Shown here piece after piece: positions 18,317 through 28,261 of a stretch of DNA of 43,551 bases (position 1 is its first letter; every line of letters starts with the position of its first letter). The position numbers and the translations under genes were made by a program. Below the pieces are notes generated by a model. The model saw nothing but the letters and a program-made list of their open reading frames with translations, was not told the DNA's origin and made no database searches. The stretch spans positions 1-43,551 of the forward strand of contig NZ_JVOJ01000027.1 in the NCBI RefSeq assembly GCF_001064145.1, given 5' to 3'. The DNA is from Sanguibacter keddieii. GTDB lineage: Bacteria > Actinomycetota > Actinomycetes > Actinomycetales > Actinomycetaceae.

Positions 18317-19297
18317 TCAGTCCTCCTCGAGCATGTCGAGGGTGAGCGCAGATTCCGTGTCCGGGATGCCGCGTTCGTGCGCGACCTTATCGGCGAGAGC
18401 CAGGAGGCGGCGGATACGACCGGCGACGGCATCCTTGGTCAGGGGCGGATTCGTATGCTTGCCGAGCTCCTCGAGGGAGGCCTGCTTGTACTGCAGGCGC
18501 AGGGTGCCGGCCTCGAGCAGGTGGGCGGGAACGTCGTCCCCGAGAATCTCGAAGGCACGTTCGACGCGAGCACCCGCGGCAACGGCCGCGCGGGCGGAGC
18601 GACGCAGGTTCGCGTCGTCAAAGTTGGCCAGTCGGTTGGCGCTCCCCCGGGCCTCGCGGCGCTCGCGCCGCTCCTGCCATGCCTCGAAGGTCTGGGGGGC
18701 ACCCATCGCGGAGATGAGCGTGCCGATCGCGTCCGAATCGCGGACGGAGACGCGGTCGGTGCCGCGAACTTCCTTGGAACGAGCAGCGGCACCGAGCTTA
18801 CGCGCGCAGCCAACCATCGCAAGGGCGACCTCGGGGCCGGGGCACGTGATCTCCAGCGAAGAAGATCGTCCGGGTTCCATGAGGGAGCCGCGCGCGAGGA
18901 AGGCACCGCGCCAGATAGCCGCAGCCTCGGCGGTCCCGGAGGCGACAAGTACCGGCGGCAGGCCGCGAACGGGGCGCCGCAGGGAGTCAACGAGGCCCGT
19001 GAGGCGCGCGAGCTCGTCAGCCTTGTGGACCACGCGCACGACGTAGCGCTTGCCGCGTCGCAGAGAAGAACCGGACACCACGACGACGGAGGACTCAGCG
19101 TTATACAGCGCCTGCAGGTAGGTGCGCAGGCGACGCGCGGCCACGGGAGAGTCAAGCTCGGCCTCGACGAGAATGCGCCCGCCCACGAGGTGCAGGCCTC
19201 CCGCGAAACGCAGCGTCGCGCTCACTTCGGCGGCTACCTCAGACGGCGTCGTGACGACGGCGCGCGCCAGCTCGTCCTTCATGTCAGATGTCAGGGA
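18317..19297 (-). CDS. whiA: DNA-binding protein WhiA
   Basis: A conserved Gram-positive protein needed for sporulation in Streptomyces and linked to cell division elsewhere. It combines a LAGLIDADG-like N-terminal domain with a C-terminal helix-turn-helix. Here the N-terminus reads [11 protein letters not shown], and [15 protein letters not shown] and [21 protein letters not shown] follow in the endonuclease-like fold, which lacks nuclease residues in this family. The C-terminal part has [23 protein letters not shown] and a helix-turn-helix with [25 protein letters not shown] chose the GTG at 19297 (GGAG 7 bases upstream), giving 326 residues. It forms the rapZ-yvcK-whiA cluster. Confidence 0.94.
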   Translation of the reverse strand, partial: SLTSDMKDELARAVVTTPSEVAAEVSATLRFAGGLHLVGGRILVEAELDSPVAARRLRTYLQALYNAESSVVVVSGSSLRRGKRYVVRVVHKADELARLTGLVDSLRRPVRGLPPVLVASGTAEAAAIWRGAFLARGSLMEPGRSSSLEITCPGPEVALAMVGCARKLGAAARSKEVRGTDRVSVRDSDAIGTLISAMGAPQTFEAWQERRERREARGSANRLANFDDANLRRSARAAVAAGARVERAFEILGDDVPAHLLEAGTLRLQYKQASLEELGKHTNPPLTKDAVAGRIRRLLALADKVAHERGIPDTESALTLDMLEED

Positions 19298-19345
19298 CAC
19301 GGCTTCTCCAGATATGTGATGTCGTTTGTCAGCAGGCAACAGGTT

Positions 19346-20350
19346 CTAAGGTAACCACGTTTCGGGCTGTCCGACCTCGCCAAGGAAGCCGTCAAATGCG
19401 TCACGCAGCGCCGCGGCGAGGCGCAGCGGATCGTGGTGCGGGGCTCCATCACCCGTGCGAACCTGCCGCAGGAGAACGCGCGCGCCGAGTTCTTCGGCTG
19501 CCACGATCAGGTCATCGATATCATCGCAAGCCGTCGGATCCGCGACGACGACGTCGAGCTTGAGCATCGGTGCGTACTCGCGTAGAACGCGCACGTGGTC
19601 GGCGGTCGACATCAGGTCGGTTTCGCCGCGCTGGCGCGCCAGGTTAAGCACGAGCGCGCGGTGGGCATCGGTCGTAGCGAGGGCACGGTTAATGTCCGGC
19701 ACCAGGAGATGCGGGATCACGGAGGTGTACCAGGACCCGGGTCCGAGGACCACCCAGTCGGCCTCGGAGATCGCCTCGGTGACCGCGGCGGGAACCTCGG
19801 GGGCCTCGGGCGTGATGCTCACGTGCTCGACGGTGCCGGGAGCGACGGCGACCTTGGACTGGCCGGACACGACGTAGCGGCGACCGCCGTCGTTCATGTC
19901 CGCCTCGATGTCAATCGGCGTCGTGGACATGGGCAGGACGCGCCCCTGCGCACCGAGGAGACGTCCGACCCAGTCGAGACCTTCGACGGGATCGTCGAGA
20001 AGCTGCCACAGGCCGGTAATCAGCAGGTTACCGAGCGCGTGCCCATTGAGGGGCCCACTCGTATCCAGGCGCAGCTGCATGACGTCGCGCCACGTCAGGC
20101 CCCACTCGGATTCCTCGCAGAGAGAGGCCAGCGCCATGCGCAGGTCGCCGGGAGGCAGGATTGGCATCTCCTGGCGCAGTCGGCCGGAGCTGCCGCCATC
20201 GTCGGCGACGGTCACGACGGCTGTCAGTGCGCGCGTGATGTGGCGCAGCGCCCGCAGGGTCGCGGACAGACCATGTCCGCCGCCGAGGGCGACGATGTTC
20301 TGGCCGGATTCTCCACGTTGAACCCAGCCGGCTGCATCAAGATAGGGCAT
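19346..20350 (-). CDS. yvcK: YvcK/CofD-like protein (gluconeogenesis factor)
   Basis: A CofD-fold protein that in Bacillus and Mycobacterium binds UDP-sugars and affects cell-wall precursor supply and growth on gluconeogenic carbon. The N-terminus has NIVALGGGHGLSATLRAL and VTVADDGGSSGRLR, followed by PPGDLRMALASL and NGHALGNLLI, all typical. DWVVLGPGSWYTSVIPHLLVPDI is the nucleotide-sugar side. Length is 334 residues. The ATG shares a base with the rapZ stop (TGATG), indicating coupled translation. Confidence 0.93.
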   Translation of the reverse strand: MPYLDAAGWVQRGESGQNIVALGGGHGLSATLRALRHITRALTAVVTVADDGGSSGRLRQEMPILPPGDLRMALASLCEESEWGLTWRDVMQLRLDTSGPLNGHALGNLLITGLWQLLDDPVEGLDWVGRLLGAQGRVLPMSTTPIDIEADMNDGGRRYVVSGQSKVAVAPGTVEHVSITPEAPEVPAAVTEAISEADWVVLGPGSWYTSVIPHLLVPDINRALATTDAHRALVLNLARQRGETDLMSTADHVRVLREYAPMLKLDVVVADPTACDDIDDLIVAAEELGARVLLRQVRTGDGAPHHDPLRLAAALRDAFDGFLGEVGQPETWLP

Positions 20351-21345
20351 CAGTCTCTCCCAATGTCACGGTGCATCACACGAACCGTGTATCCGTGTGT
20401 GCGCAGGCGTTGCGCGATTGCCTCCGCGGACGCGACGGAGCGGTGCTTTCCACCCGTGCATCCGACGGCAATCGTGACGAACGGCTTCAATTCTGCCAGA
20501 TAGCCGCTGAGCATGGGGGCGAGAAGGTCAGCGTATCCGAGGGCAAAATCGCGCGCCCCCGGCTGAGAGAGCACGTAGTCGGCGACCGCCTGGTCCTTGC
20601 CCGTGAGGTGACGCAGTTCGTCCACCCAGTACGGGTTCTTGAGAAAGCGCACGTCAACGACATGATCGGCGTCGAGGGGCAGGCCGTGCTTGAAGCCAAA
20701 GGATTCGACGGTCACCTGCAGGGGACGCTCCTCCCCCGCCACGATGTCACGGATGCGCCTCGTCAGATCGTGAACGCTCATCGTGGAGGTGTCGATGACC
20801 TCGTCGGCCGTGCGACGAAGGGGCGCGAGCAGGCGCATCTCGGCCTTGATGCCGTCCATGAGGGTACCTGCGCCCTGGAGGGGATGCGGGCGGCGGTTGG
20901 ACTCGTAGCGTCGCACCAACGTTTCGGGACTGGCCTCGAGGAAGATGATGCGGTAGACGATGCCCGCGCCCTTGAGCTGTTCGAGAGTCGCATCGAGCGT
21001 ACGGAAGAAGGTACGCGAGCGCACATCCACACCAACGGCGAGGCGGTGCACGCCCGCTGCCGGATCGTTCGACATCATGCCGACGAGGGCGGGCAGCATG
21101 GTCGGCGGCAAGTTGTCGACGACGTACCAGTCGAGGTCTTCGAGCGCGCGGGCAGCGCCGGTGCGGCCCGCCCCGGAGTAGCCGGTGATGATGAGCACCT
21201 CATTGGAGGCGCGCGGCTCGTACTTGACGCGCATCATGTCACGCACGGCGATGCCCTCGGGGACCGTGGGAGGGTTCTCCTCGTTGATTGCCGAGGCCTG
21301 GGCCTCGGCCGCGTCGCGGTCGTCCGTGGGTGTGTGGTCGGGCAT
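20350..21345 (-). CDS. rapZ: RapZ/YvcJ family P-loop protein
   Basis: A nucleotide-binding protein; in E. coli RapZ presents small RNAs to RNase E and senses glucosamine 6-phosphate, while the Gram-positive role is less clear. The P-loop-like motif at about residue 55 is TGYSGAGRTGAARALEDLDWYVVDNLPP. The canonical Lys of GKS/T is Arg here, which I recall as normal for actinobacterial members. The C-terminal domain has FGFKHGLPLDADHVVDVRFLKNPYW and VGCTGGKHRSV, the hallmark of the family. The N-terminal 35 residues are an acidic extension. AGGAGG precedes the ATG. It starts the rapZ-yvcK-whiA run. Confidence 0.94.
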   Translation of the reverse strand: MPDHTPTDDRDAAEAQASAINEENPPTVPEGIAVRDMMRVKYEPRASNEVLIITGYSGAGRTGAARALEDLDWYVVDNLPPTMLPALVGMMSNDPAAGVHRLAVGVDVRSRTFFRTLDATLEQLKGAGIVYRIIFLEASPETLVRRYESNRRPHPLQGAGTLMDGIKAEMRLLAPLRRTADEVIDTSTMSVHDLTRRIRDIVAGEERPLQVTVESFGFKHGLPLDADHVVDVRFLKNPYWVDELRHLTGKDQAVADYVLSQPGARDFALGYADLLAPMLSGYLAELKPFVTIAVGCTGGKHRSVASAEAIAQRLRTHGYTVRVMHRDIGRD

Positions 21346-21387
21346 AGCGTCCTCCTGACTGGTCGGCTGATCGGGTGATGGGAGCTG

Positions 21388-22611
21388 TTAGGCGGAAGGG
21401 GCGGGGGCTTCGTCGATCGTGATGCCGGCGGCGGCGCGCCTGGCGATGACTCGCGCTTCCTTCGGCGTGCTCGCGGTAGCGGCGACGACGCCGATCCGCC
21501 TGCCGGCGCGGCTCACCGGCTTGCCGAAGATGCGCACGATGTCGGCGGATTCGAGGGCGCGAGCGACGCCGTTGTAGACGGGTGTATCGACGGCGCTCGT
21601 CGACTTGATGACCGCCGACGCACCCGGGGTGGCCTGGGCGGTCGAGACGGGCAGGCCGAGGATGGCGCGTGCGTGCAGCTCGAACTCGGACTGGGTTTGT
21701 GTCACCATCGTGACCATGCCTGTGTCGTGGGGGCGGGGCGACAGCTCGGAGAACCAGACCTCGTCGCCACGCACGAAGAACTCGACTCCGAAGATGCCGA
21801 GACAGGGCCCGTTTCCGGCTTCGGCCAGGGCGTCGGTCACGGCTTTGGCCATCTGCCGCGCGCCCTCGAGGGCGGCCTCGCTCATGGCCATGGGCTGCCA
21901 GGATTCGACGTAATCGCCGCCCTCCTGGCGGTGTCCGATGGGCGCGCAGAAGCTCGTCGTGACGGAGCCTGAAGCGGCGTCCCAGGAGCGCACGGTGAGC
22001 AGCGTGATCTCGTAATCGAAGTCAACGCCTTCTTCAACGATGACGACGCCGGTCGTGGCGCGGGCGTCATCTTCGGCGTGGGCCCAGGCGGAGGCGGCCT
22101 GCTCGGGTCCCGTCACGCGGGACTGGCCGTGCCCGGAGGAGGACATCGTGGGCTTGACGAAGGCCGGGTAGCCGACCTCGTCCAGGGCCGCGGCCAGCTC
22201 GGCCTCACTGCGCGCGAAGCGGAAAGCGGAGGTGCGCACGCCGGGCAGCGACGCAGCGAGGTTGCGAATGCGCTGACGGTCCATCGTCACCTGGACGGCA
22301 AAGGCGTTGGGGACGACGCGCACGCCGCGCTCCTCATAGGCACTCAAGCACTCTGTTGCGATGGCCTCGACCTCGGGCACGATGAGGTCGACATCCACGG
22401 TATCAAGGACCGCACGCAGGGCGACCGGATCACTCATGTCAAAGACGCGGAACTCATCCGCCACCTGCATGGCGGGAGCGCCCTCGTAGGAGTCGCAGGC
22501 GATCACCGTGCATCCGTAGCGTTGCAGGGCGATGACGACTTCCTTACCGAGTTCGCCCGATCCCAGCAGCAGCACACGTGCCGGCAGCGGCACGGGAAGC
22601 GTCGTTGTCAT
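21388..22611 (-). CDS. purT: Formate-dependent GAR transformylase
   Basis: Uses ATP and free formate to formylate glycinamide ribonucleotide, bypassing folate in purine synthesis. The 407-residue ATP-grasp protein begins with VLLLGSGELGKEVVIALQR and CDSYEGAPAMQVAD. The middle has FVKPTMSSSGHGQSRV and FDYEITLLTVR, and IFGVEFFVRGDEVWFSELSPRPHDTGMVT carries metal and ATP ligands. Its ATG overlaps the uvrC stop as ATGA and it has GGGAGGA upstream. Position between uvrC and rapZ is unusual, as these are neighbours in many actinobacteria. Confidence 0.94.
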   Translation of the reverse strand: MTTTLPVPLPARVLLLGSGELGKEVVIALQRYGCTVIACDSYEGAPAMQVADEFRVFDMSDPVALRAVLDTVDVDLIVPEVEAIATECLSAYEERGVRVVPNAFAVQVTMDRQRIRNLAASLPGVRTSAFRFARSEAELAAALDEVGYPAFVKPTMSSSGHGQSRVTGPEQAASAWAHAEDDARATTGVVIVEEGVDFDYEITLLTVRSWDAASGSVTTSFCAPIGHRQEGGDYVESWQPMAMSEAALEGARQMAKAVTDALAEAGNGPCLGIFGVEFFVRGDEVWFSELSPRPHDTGMVTMVTQTQSEFELHARAILGLPVSTAQATPGASAVIKSTSAVDTPVYNGVARALESADIVRIFGKPVSRAGRRIGVVAATASTPKEARVIARRAAAGITIDEAPAPSA

Positions 22612-24623
22612 GGTGTGTCCTCCCTCGACGATGTCGCTAGCCTATCGCGGATCGTGCGCGCAAGGCCGACTCCCACGCCCTTGACCTCGGCGATCTCCTC
22701 AACGGAGGACTCCCGAATCCGCTTGACGGAGCCGAAATGCTTGAGCAGCGCGGCCTGGCGTGCCGGTCCAAGCCCTGGAATGGAGTCGAGGACCGAACGA
22801 CGCTGGGCCTTCGACCGGCGCTTGCGGTGTTTCGTGATCGCGAAGCGGTGAGACTCGTCGCGCAGGTACTGCAGGAGGTACAGGGCCTCCGACGTGCGCG
22901 GCAGGATGAGCGGGAAGTCGTCGCCGGGAATCCACACCTCTTCGAGGCGCTTAGCCAGGCCCACGACGGGCACATCCGCGCCCACCGCGTCCAGAGCGGC
23001 GCGCGCGGCGTTCACCTGGGGCAGGCCGCCGTCCACGACGACCAGGTCGGGCCGGTAGGAGAAACGCTTGGGGCGTCCCGTCATCGCGTCAATCGGGCCG
23101 GACGCGTAGGCGACACCGTCCTCGTCCTCACCGTCAACGCCGGCCTCCTCGGCAAGCAGCCGCGAGAAGCGGCGCGTGAGAACCTCGTTCATCGCGCTCG
23201 TGTCGTCGGGGGTGCCGTTTCCGTCCTCACCGCGGATGTTATACGTGCGGTATGCGTCCTTGCGTGGCATACCGTCCTCGAACACGACCATCGAGGCGAC
23301 CTGGTTCTCTCCGCCCGTGTGCGAGACGTCGTAGCACTCGATGCGCAGGGGCGCACCCGGCAGGTCGAGGTTTTCCGCGAGCTGCTCGAGTGCCTTCGAG
23401 CGCGCCGTAATGTCTCCCGCGCGCTTCGTGCGGTGCAGAGCGAGCCCCTGGCGGGCGTTCTCCGTTACCGTCTCCATGATCTGTGCCTTCGGGCCGCGCT
23501 TGGGCACGTGCACCGAGACGGACGCGCCGCGGATCTCTGCCAGCCAGCGCGCGATGATCTCCCCTTCCTCCGGCTCGACAGAGACGAGCACCTCCCGTGG
23601 GATCGCCGAGGTCGGCGTGTGCGCAACGTCGTCCACGCTCACTGCCGCCACCTTGGCCGCCTTCCCAGCCCCGGCCTCGTCCGGCGACGCCGAGGAATAC
23701 ACCTGCTCGAGGAGGCGGGCCATGAGCGCCGCGTCGTCCGCGCCGTCCACGCGCTCGATCACCCAGCCGCGCGTTCCTCGGATGCGCCCGCCGCGCACGT
23801 GGAAGACGTGGACCGCAGCGTCCAGGTCGTCGCTGACGAGTGAAAACACGTCCGCGTCCGAGCCATCGTCGAGCACGACCGCATTGCGCTCCAGCACCGT
23901 ACGCAGAGCCTTGACATCGTCGCGCAGCTTCGCCGCGCGCTCGAAGTTGAGCTCCATAGACGCCTGGCGCATCTGCTCCTCCAGGTCACGGATCACCGGG
24001 CCCGCGCGCCCCTCCATGAACTCGCACAGGCCCTCCGCGAGCTCGCGATGCTCCTCCATGGAAATGCGCCCCACGCACGGGGCCGCACACTTGTCGATGT
24101 ACCCGAGCAGGCACGGGCGCCCCTGCGCCTTCGCACGCTGAAACACGCCCGCCGAACACGAGCGCATCGGGAAAACACGCAGCAGCTGATCGATCGTCTC
24201 GCGGATCGCCCACACCTGCGTGTACGGGCCGAAGTAGCGCGACCCGGCCCGCTTGCGCTCGCGCGTCACCTGCACGCGCGGGAAGCGCTCCCCCATCGAC
24301 ACCGCCAGGTAGGGGTAGGACTTGTCGTCCTTAAACATCACGTTGAAACGCGGATTGAATTCCTTAATCCACGTGAACTCCAGAGTCAGGGCCTCGACCT
24401 CGGAACGCACCACGGTCCACTGCACGGCGCTCGCGGTCGTCACCATCTGCTGGGTGCGCGGATGCAGGTTCGCCAGGTCCTGGAAGTAGTTGGTGAGGCG
24501 ATTGCGCAGGTTTTTGGCCTTGCCGACGTAGATGACGCGGCCGCGCGGGTCTGAGAATCGGTAGACGCCCGGCGAGGTCGGGATGTCTCCCGTGCGGGGT
24601 CGGTACGTCGAAGGATCTGCCAC
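22608..24623 (-). CDS. uvrC: Excinuclease ABC subunit C
   Basis: Makes both incisions in nucleotide excision repair. The 671-residue protein has the GIY-YIG nuclease at the start (GVYRFSDPRGRVIYVGKAKNLRNR), a UVR UvrB-binding motif near the middle (VIRDLEEQMRQASMELNFERAAKLRD), the RNase H-like nuclease (IECYDVSHTGGENQVASMV and VVDGGLPQV), and a helix-hairpin-helix pair at the end (IPGLGPARQAALLKHFGSVKRI). The frame stays open far upstream into glnA, but family alignment starts at ADPSTYRP. The GTG at 24623 has TACCCT at -12 to -7 and no well-placed SD, so it is probably leaderless. Confidence 0.95.
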   Translation of the reverse strand: MADPSTYRPRTGDIPTSPGVYRFSDPRGRVIYVGKAKNLRNRLTNYFQDLANLHPRTQQMVTTASAVQWTVVRSEVEALTLEFTWIKEFNPRFNVMFKDDKSYPYLAVSMGERFPRVQVTRERKRAGSRYFGPYTQVWAIRETIDQLLRVFPMRSCSAGVFQRAKAQGRPCLLGYIDKCAAPCVGRISMEEHRELAEGLCEFMEGRAGPVIRDLEEQMRQASMELNFERAAKLRDDVKALRTVLERNAVVLDDGSDADVFSLVSDDLDAAVHVFHVRGGRIRGTRGWVIERVDGADDAALMARLLEQVYSSASPDEAGAGKAAKVAAVSVDDVAHTPTSAIPREVLVSVEPEEGEIIARWLAEIRGASVSVHVPKRGPKAQIMETVTENARQGLALHRTKRAGDITARSKALEQLAENLDLPGAPLRIECYDVSHTGGENQVASMVVFEDGMPRKDAYRTYNIRGEDGNGTPDDTSAMNEVLTRRFSRLLAEEAGVDGEDEDGVAYASGPIDAMTGRPKRFSYRPDLVVVDGGLPQVNAARAALDAVGADVPVVGLAKRLEEVWIPGDDFPLILPRTSEALYLLQYLRDESHRFAITKHRKRRSKAQRRSVLDSIPGLGPARQAALLKHFGSVKRIRESSVEEIAEVKGVGVGLARTIRDRLATSSREDTP

Positions 24624-24629
24624 GCTCCC

Positions 24630-24635
24630 AGGGTA
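24630..24635 (-). promoter_or_regulatory. -10 element for leaderless uvrC
   Basis: TACCCT at -12 to -7 before the GTG at 24623, the same hexamer and spacing as for xerD and coaE. Confidence 0.6.
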
Positions 24636-24737
24636 CGAGGCCGGGGCTGGGAGTGCCTGGCACCCACGTTGGGCGTGCTCTATGTCATGAAACATTTGAA
24701 TAATGAAACCAATACACACGCACGCCACCTGTAGGCA

Positions 24738-24743
24738 TATACT
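24738..24743 (+). promoter_or_regulatory. Possible -10 element for glnA
   Basis: TATACT about 67 bases before the glnA start, with no good -35. Two copies of ATGAAAC lie upstream at 24687-24693 and 24703-24709, 16 bases apart; their role is unknown. Confidence 0.4.
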
Positions 24744-24809
24744 GGACTTGGCCACGAATTGACCGATTCTTGACCTTTGAGTACAGCTCTCCCACAAAGA
24801 AGGACGTTC

Positions 24810-26234
<1,425 letters not shown>

Positions 26235-26249
26235 TCTAATCGTCACTCA

Positions 26250-26283
26250 GCGGCCCCCACCCCGATTAGGGGGCGGGGGCCGC
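26250..26283 (+). terminator. Terminator after glnA
   Basis: A GC-rich 14-bp stem with one mismatch (gcggcccccacccc against 26270-26283), 15 bases after the stop codon. Confidence 0.7.
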
Positions 26284-26294
26284 ACCACAACCAG

Positions 26295-26300
26295 TAGACT
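26295..26300 (+). promoter_or_regulatory. Possible -10 element for the first acyl-CoA synthetase gene
   Basis: TAGACT, the same hexamer as before tkt, about 50 bases before the ATG at 26350. Confidence 0.35.
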
Positions 26301-26349
26301 CACAACGGACCTGTTGTTCAGTCTTTGAACCGATACCCGGGAGAACACG

Positions 26350-28215
26350 ATGAAGCGCATGCGCGATGGCTCGTACACGATCAAGCCGACGTACAAGGTC
26401 GGCGAACACGACATCGTGCCCGACATGCTGGCCAAGCGGGCACTCACCCAGCCGCACCAGGTGTGCGTCGAGCAGCGCTCCTCCGTCGGCTCCACCCGCT
26501 CTCTGACCGCCGGTGAGCTCCAACGTCAGGTCGAGTACACCGCCTGCGGCCTCATCGGACTCGGCGTGCAGGCGGGAGACGCTGTCGCGATCCTTGCCCC
26601 GACCTCGTACGAGTGGCTCCTCCTCGATCTCGCGCTCCTCTCCATCGGCGCAATCACCGTCCCGATCTACGAGTCCGACTCCGCCGCCCAGATCGAGCAC
26701 ATCCTCACCGACGCACACGTGACCCGCGTCTTCACGGCCACCACCCAGCAGGCTGAGCTCGTGCACTCCGTGGCTCCCGAGTACACCGTGGCGGTCGACT
26801 CCTTCGACCGCGGCGCCCAGCGCATGATCGCCCGCGCAGCCACCGGCATCACCATCGAGAACGTCGAGCAGCGCCGCGCGACCATCTCCTCCTCGGACAT
26901 CGCCACCATCATCTACACCTCCGGCACGACCGGAAACCCGAAGGGCGTGGCCTTGACGCACGCGAACTTCGTGGCCACCGCGGGGGGTGCGCGCCAGGTC
27001 CTCGGTGAGGTCATCGACTCCCCCGAGACCCGCCTGCTGCTCTTCCTGCCGGTCGCCCACGTGCTCGCGCGCCTCGTCATGCACGTGATCCTGTCGGGCC
27101 AGGGCGTCCTCGGCTTCTCCCCCAGTATCAAGAACCTGCTGCCGGACATCCAGGCCTTCAAGCCCTCCGTTCTCCTCGTTGTGCCCCGCGTCCTCGAGAA
27201 GGTCTACAACGCGGCCTCCTCCAAGGCGGGCGGCGGCATCAAGGGCCGCATGTTCGCGTGGAGCGCCAAGCAGGCGCGCACCTTCTCCGTGGCCTCCGAG
27301 AAGACCTTCGGCCCCGGCCTGTTCAAGAAGATGCGTCACGGCATCGCCGACGCGCTCGTCCTGAAGAAGATTCGCGCGATCCTCGGCCCCAACCTGCGCT
27401 ACATCGTCTCCGGCGGCGCTCCGCTAGCCACCGACCTCGCTCATTTCTACGCGGGCATGGGTCTCACCCTCATCCAGGGTTACGGCCTGTCCGAGACCAC
27501 CGGACCAATCGCTGTCCAGCACATCGGCAAGAACCCCGTCGGCGGCGTCGGCCTGCCCCTGCCCGGTAACTTCATCAAGACCGCGAAGGACGGGGAAATC
27601 CTCGTGCGCGGCCAGTCCGTCATGCCCGGCTACTATCACCTGCCCGAGCAGACCGCCGAGGTCATGCCCGACGGCAAGTGGTTCCACACGGGTGACCTGG
27701 GCTCGATCGACCGCAAGGGCCAGCTGACCATCACGGGCCGCAAGAAGGAGCTCATCGTCACCGCTGGCGGCAAGAACGTCTCCCCCGAGGTCCTCGAGGA
27801 TTCCCTGGCCACGCACCCGCTGATCGCCAACGTCATCGTCGTCGGCGACCAGCGCCCCTACGTCGGCGCTCTCTTTACGCTTGACGCCGACATGCTGCCC
27901 GACTGGCTTGCCAAACACGGCCTGCCGCAGTGCTCGCCCACCGAGGCCGCTGAGCTGCCCGCCGTCCGCGAGTCTCTCGAGAAGGCCGTCGAACGCGCCA
28001 ACAAGGCAGTGTCCCGCGCCGAGTCGATCCGCAAGTTCCGCATCATCGACGCCACCTTTACGGTCGCGAACGGCTACGTCACACCGTCGATGAAGCTACG
28101 CCGCCGCAAGGTGCTCACCGACTACGCCCACGAGGTCGACGCCCTGTACGGCGGCCCCGTCTCTGCTGAGCCGACGAAGAAACACGGATTCTTCCACCGC
28201 GCCAAGAAGAACTAA
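26350..28215 (+). CDS. Long-chain acyl-CoA synthetase (AMP-binding), copy 1
   Basis: Activates a fatty acid with ATP and joins it to CoA; the FadD15-like branch is the closest I recall. The 621-residue protein carries the P-loop TIIYTSGTTGNPKGVALTH at about residue 191, then LPVAHVLARL, GGAPLATDLAHFY, the GYGLSETTGP motif and the WFHTGDLGSID hinge region. The C-terminal catalytic lysine region is TPSMKLRR near residue 582. GGGAG precedes the ATG. No transmembrane segment is evident. Substrate chain length is not readable. A second, similar gene follows after 46 bases. Confidence 0.92.
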   Translation: MKRMRDGSYTIKPTYKVGEHDIVPDMLAKRALTQPHQVCVEQRSSVGSTRSLTAGELQRQVEYTACGLIGLGVQAGDAVAILAPTSYEWLLLDLALLSIGAITVPIYESDSAAQIEHILTDAHVTRVFTATTQQAELVHSVAPEYTVAVDSFDRGAQRMIARAATGITIENVEQRRATISSSDIATIIYTSGTTGNPKGVALTHANFVATAGGARQVLGEVIDSPETRLLLFLPVAHVLARLVMHVILSGQGVLGFSPSIKNLLPDIQAFKPSVLLVVPRVLEKVYNAASSKAGGGIKGRMFAWSAKQARTFSVASEKTFGPGLFKKMRHGIADALVLKKIRAILGPNLRYIVSGGAPLATDLAHFYAGMGLTLIQGYGLSETTGPIAVQHIGKNPVGGVGLPLPGNFIKTAKDGEILVRGQSVMPGYYHLPEQTAEVMPDGKWFHTGDLGSIDRKGQLTITGRKKELIVTAGGKNVSPEVLEDSLATHPLIANVIVVGDQRPYVGALFTLDADMLPDWLAKHGLPQCSPTEAAELPAVRESLEKAVERANKAVSRAESIRKFRIIDATFTVANGYVTPSMKLRRRKVLTDYAHEVDALYGGPVSAEPTKKHGFFHRAKKN

Positions 28216-28261
28216 TCCCACCACGCACGGCGCACAGCGCCCACCCCACGAAAGGACCGCA

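Noticed and set aside
24681-24710. A classical GlnR box before glnA
   Set aside because: The spacing of the GAAAC units (16 bases) and the lack of the GTNAC halves do not fit the described consensus.
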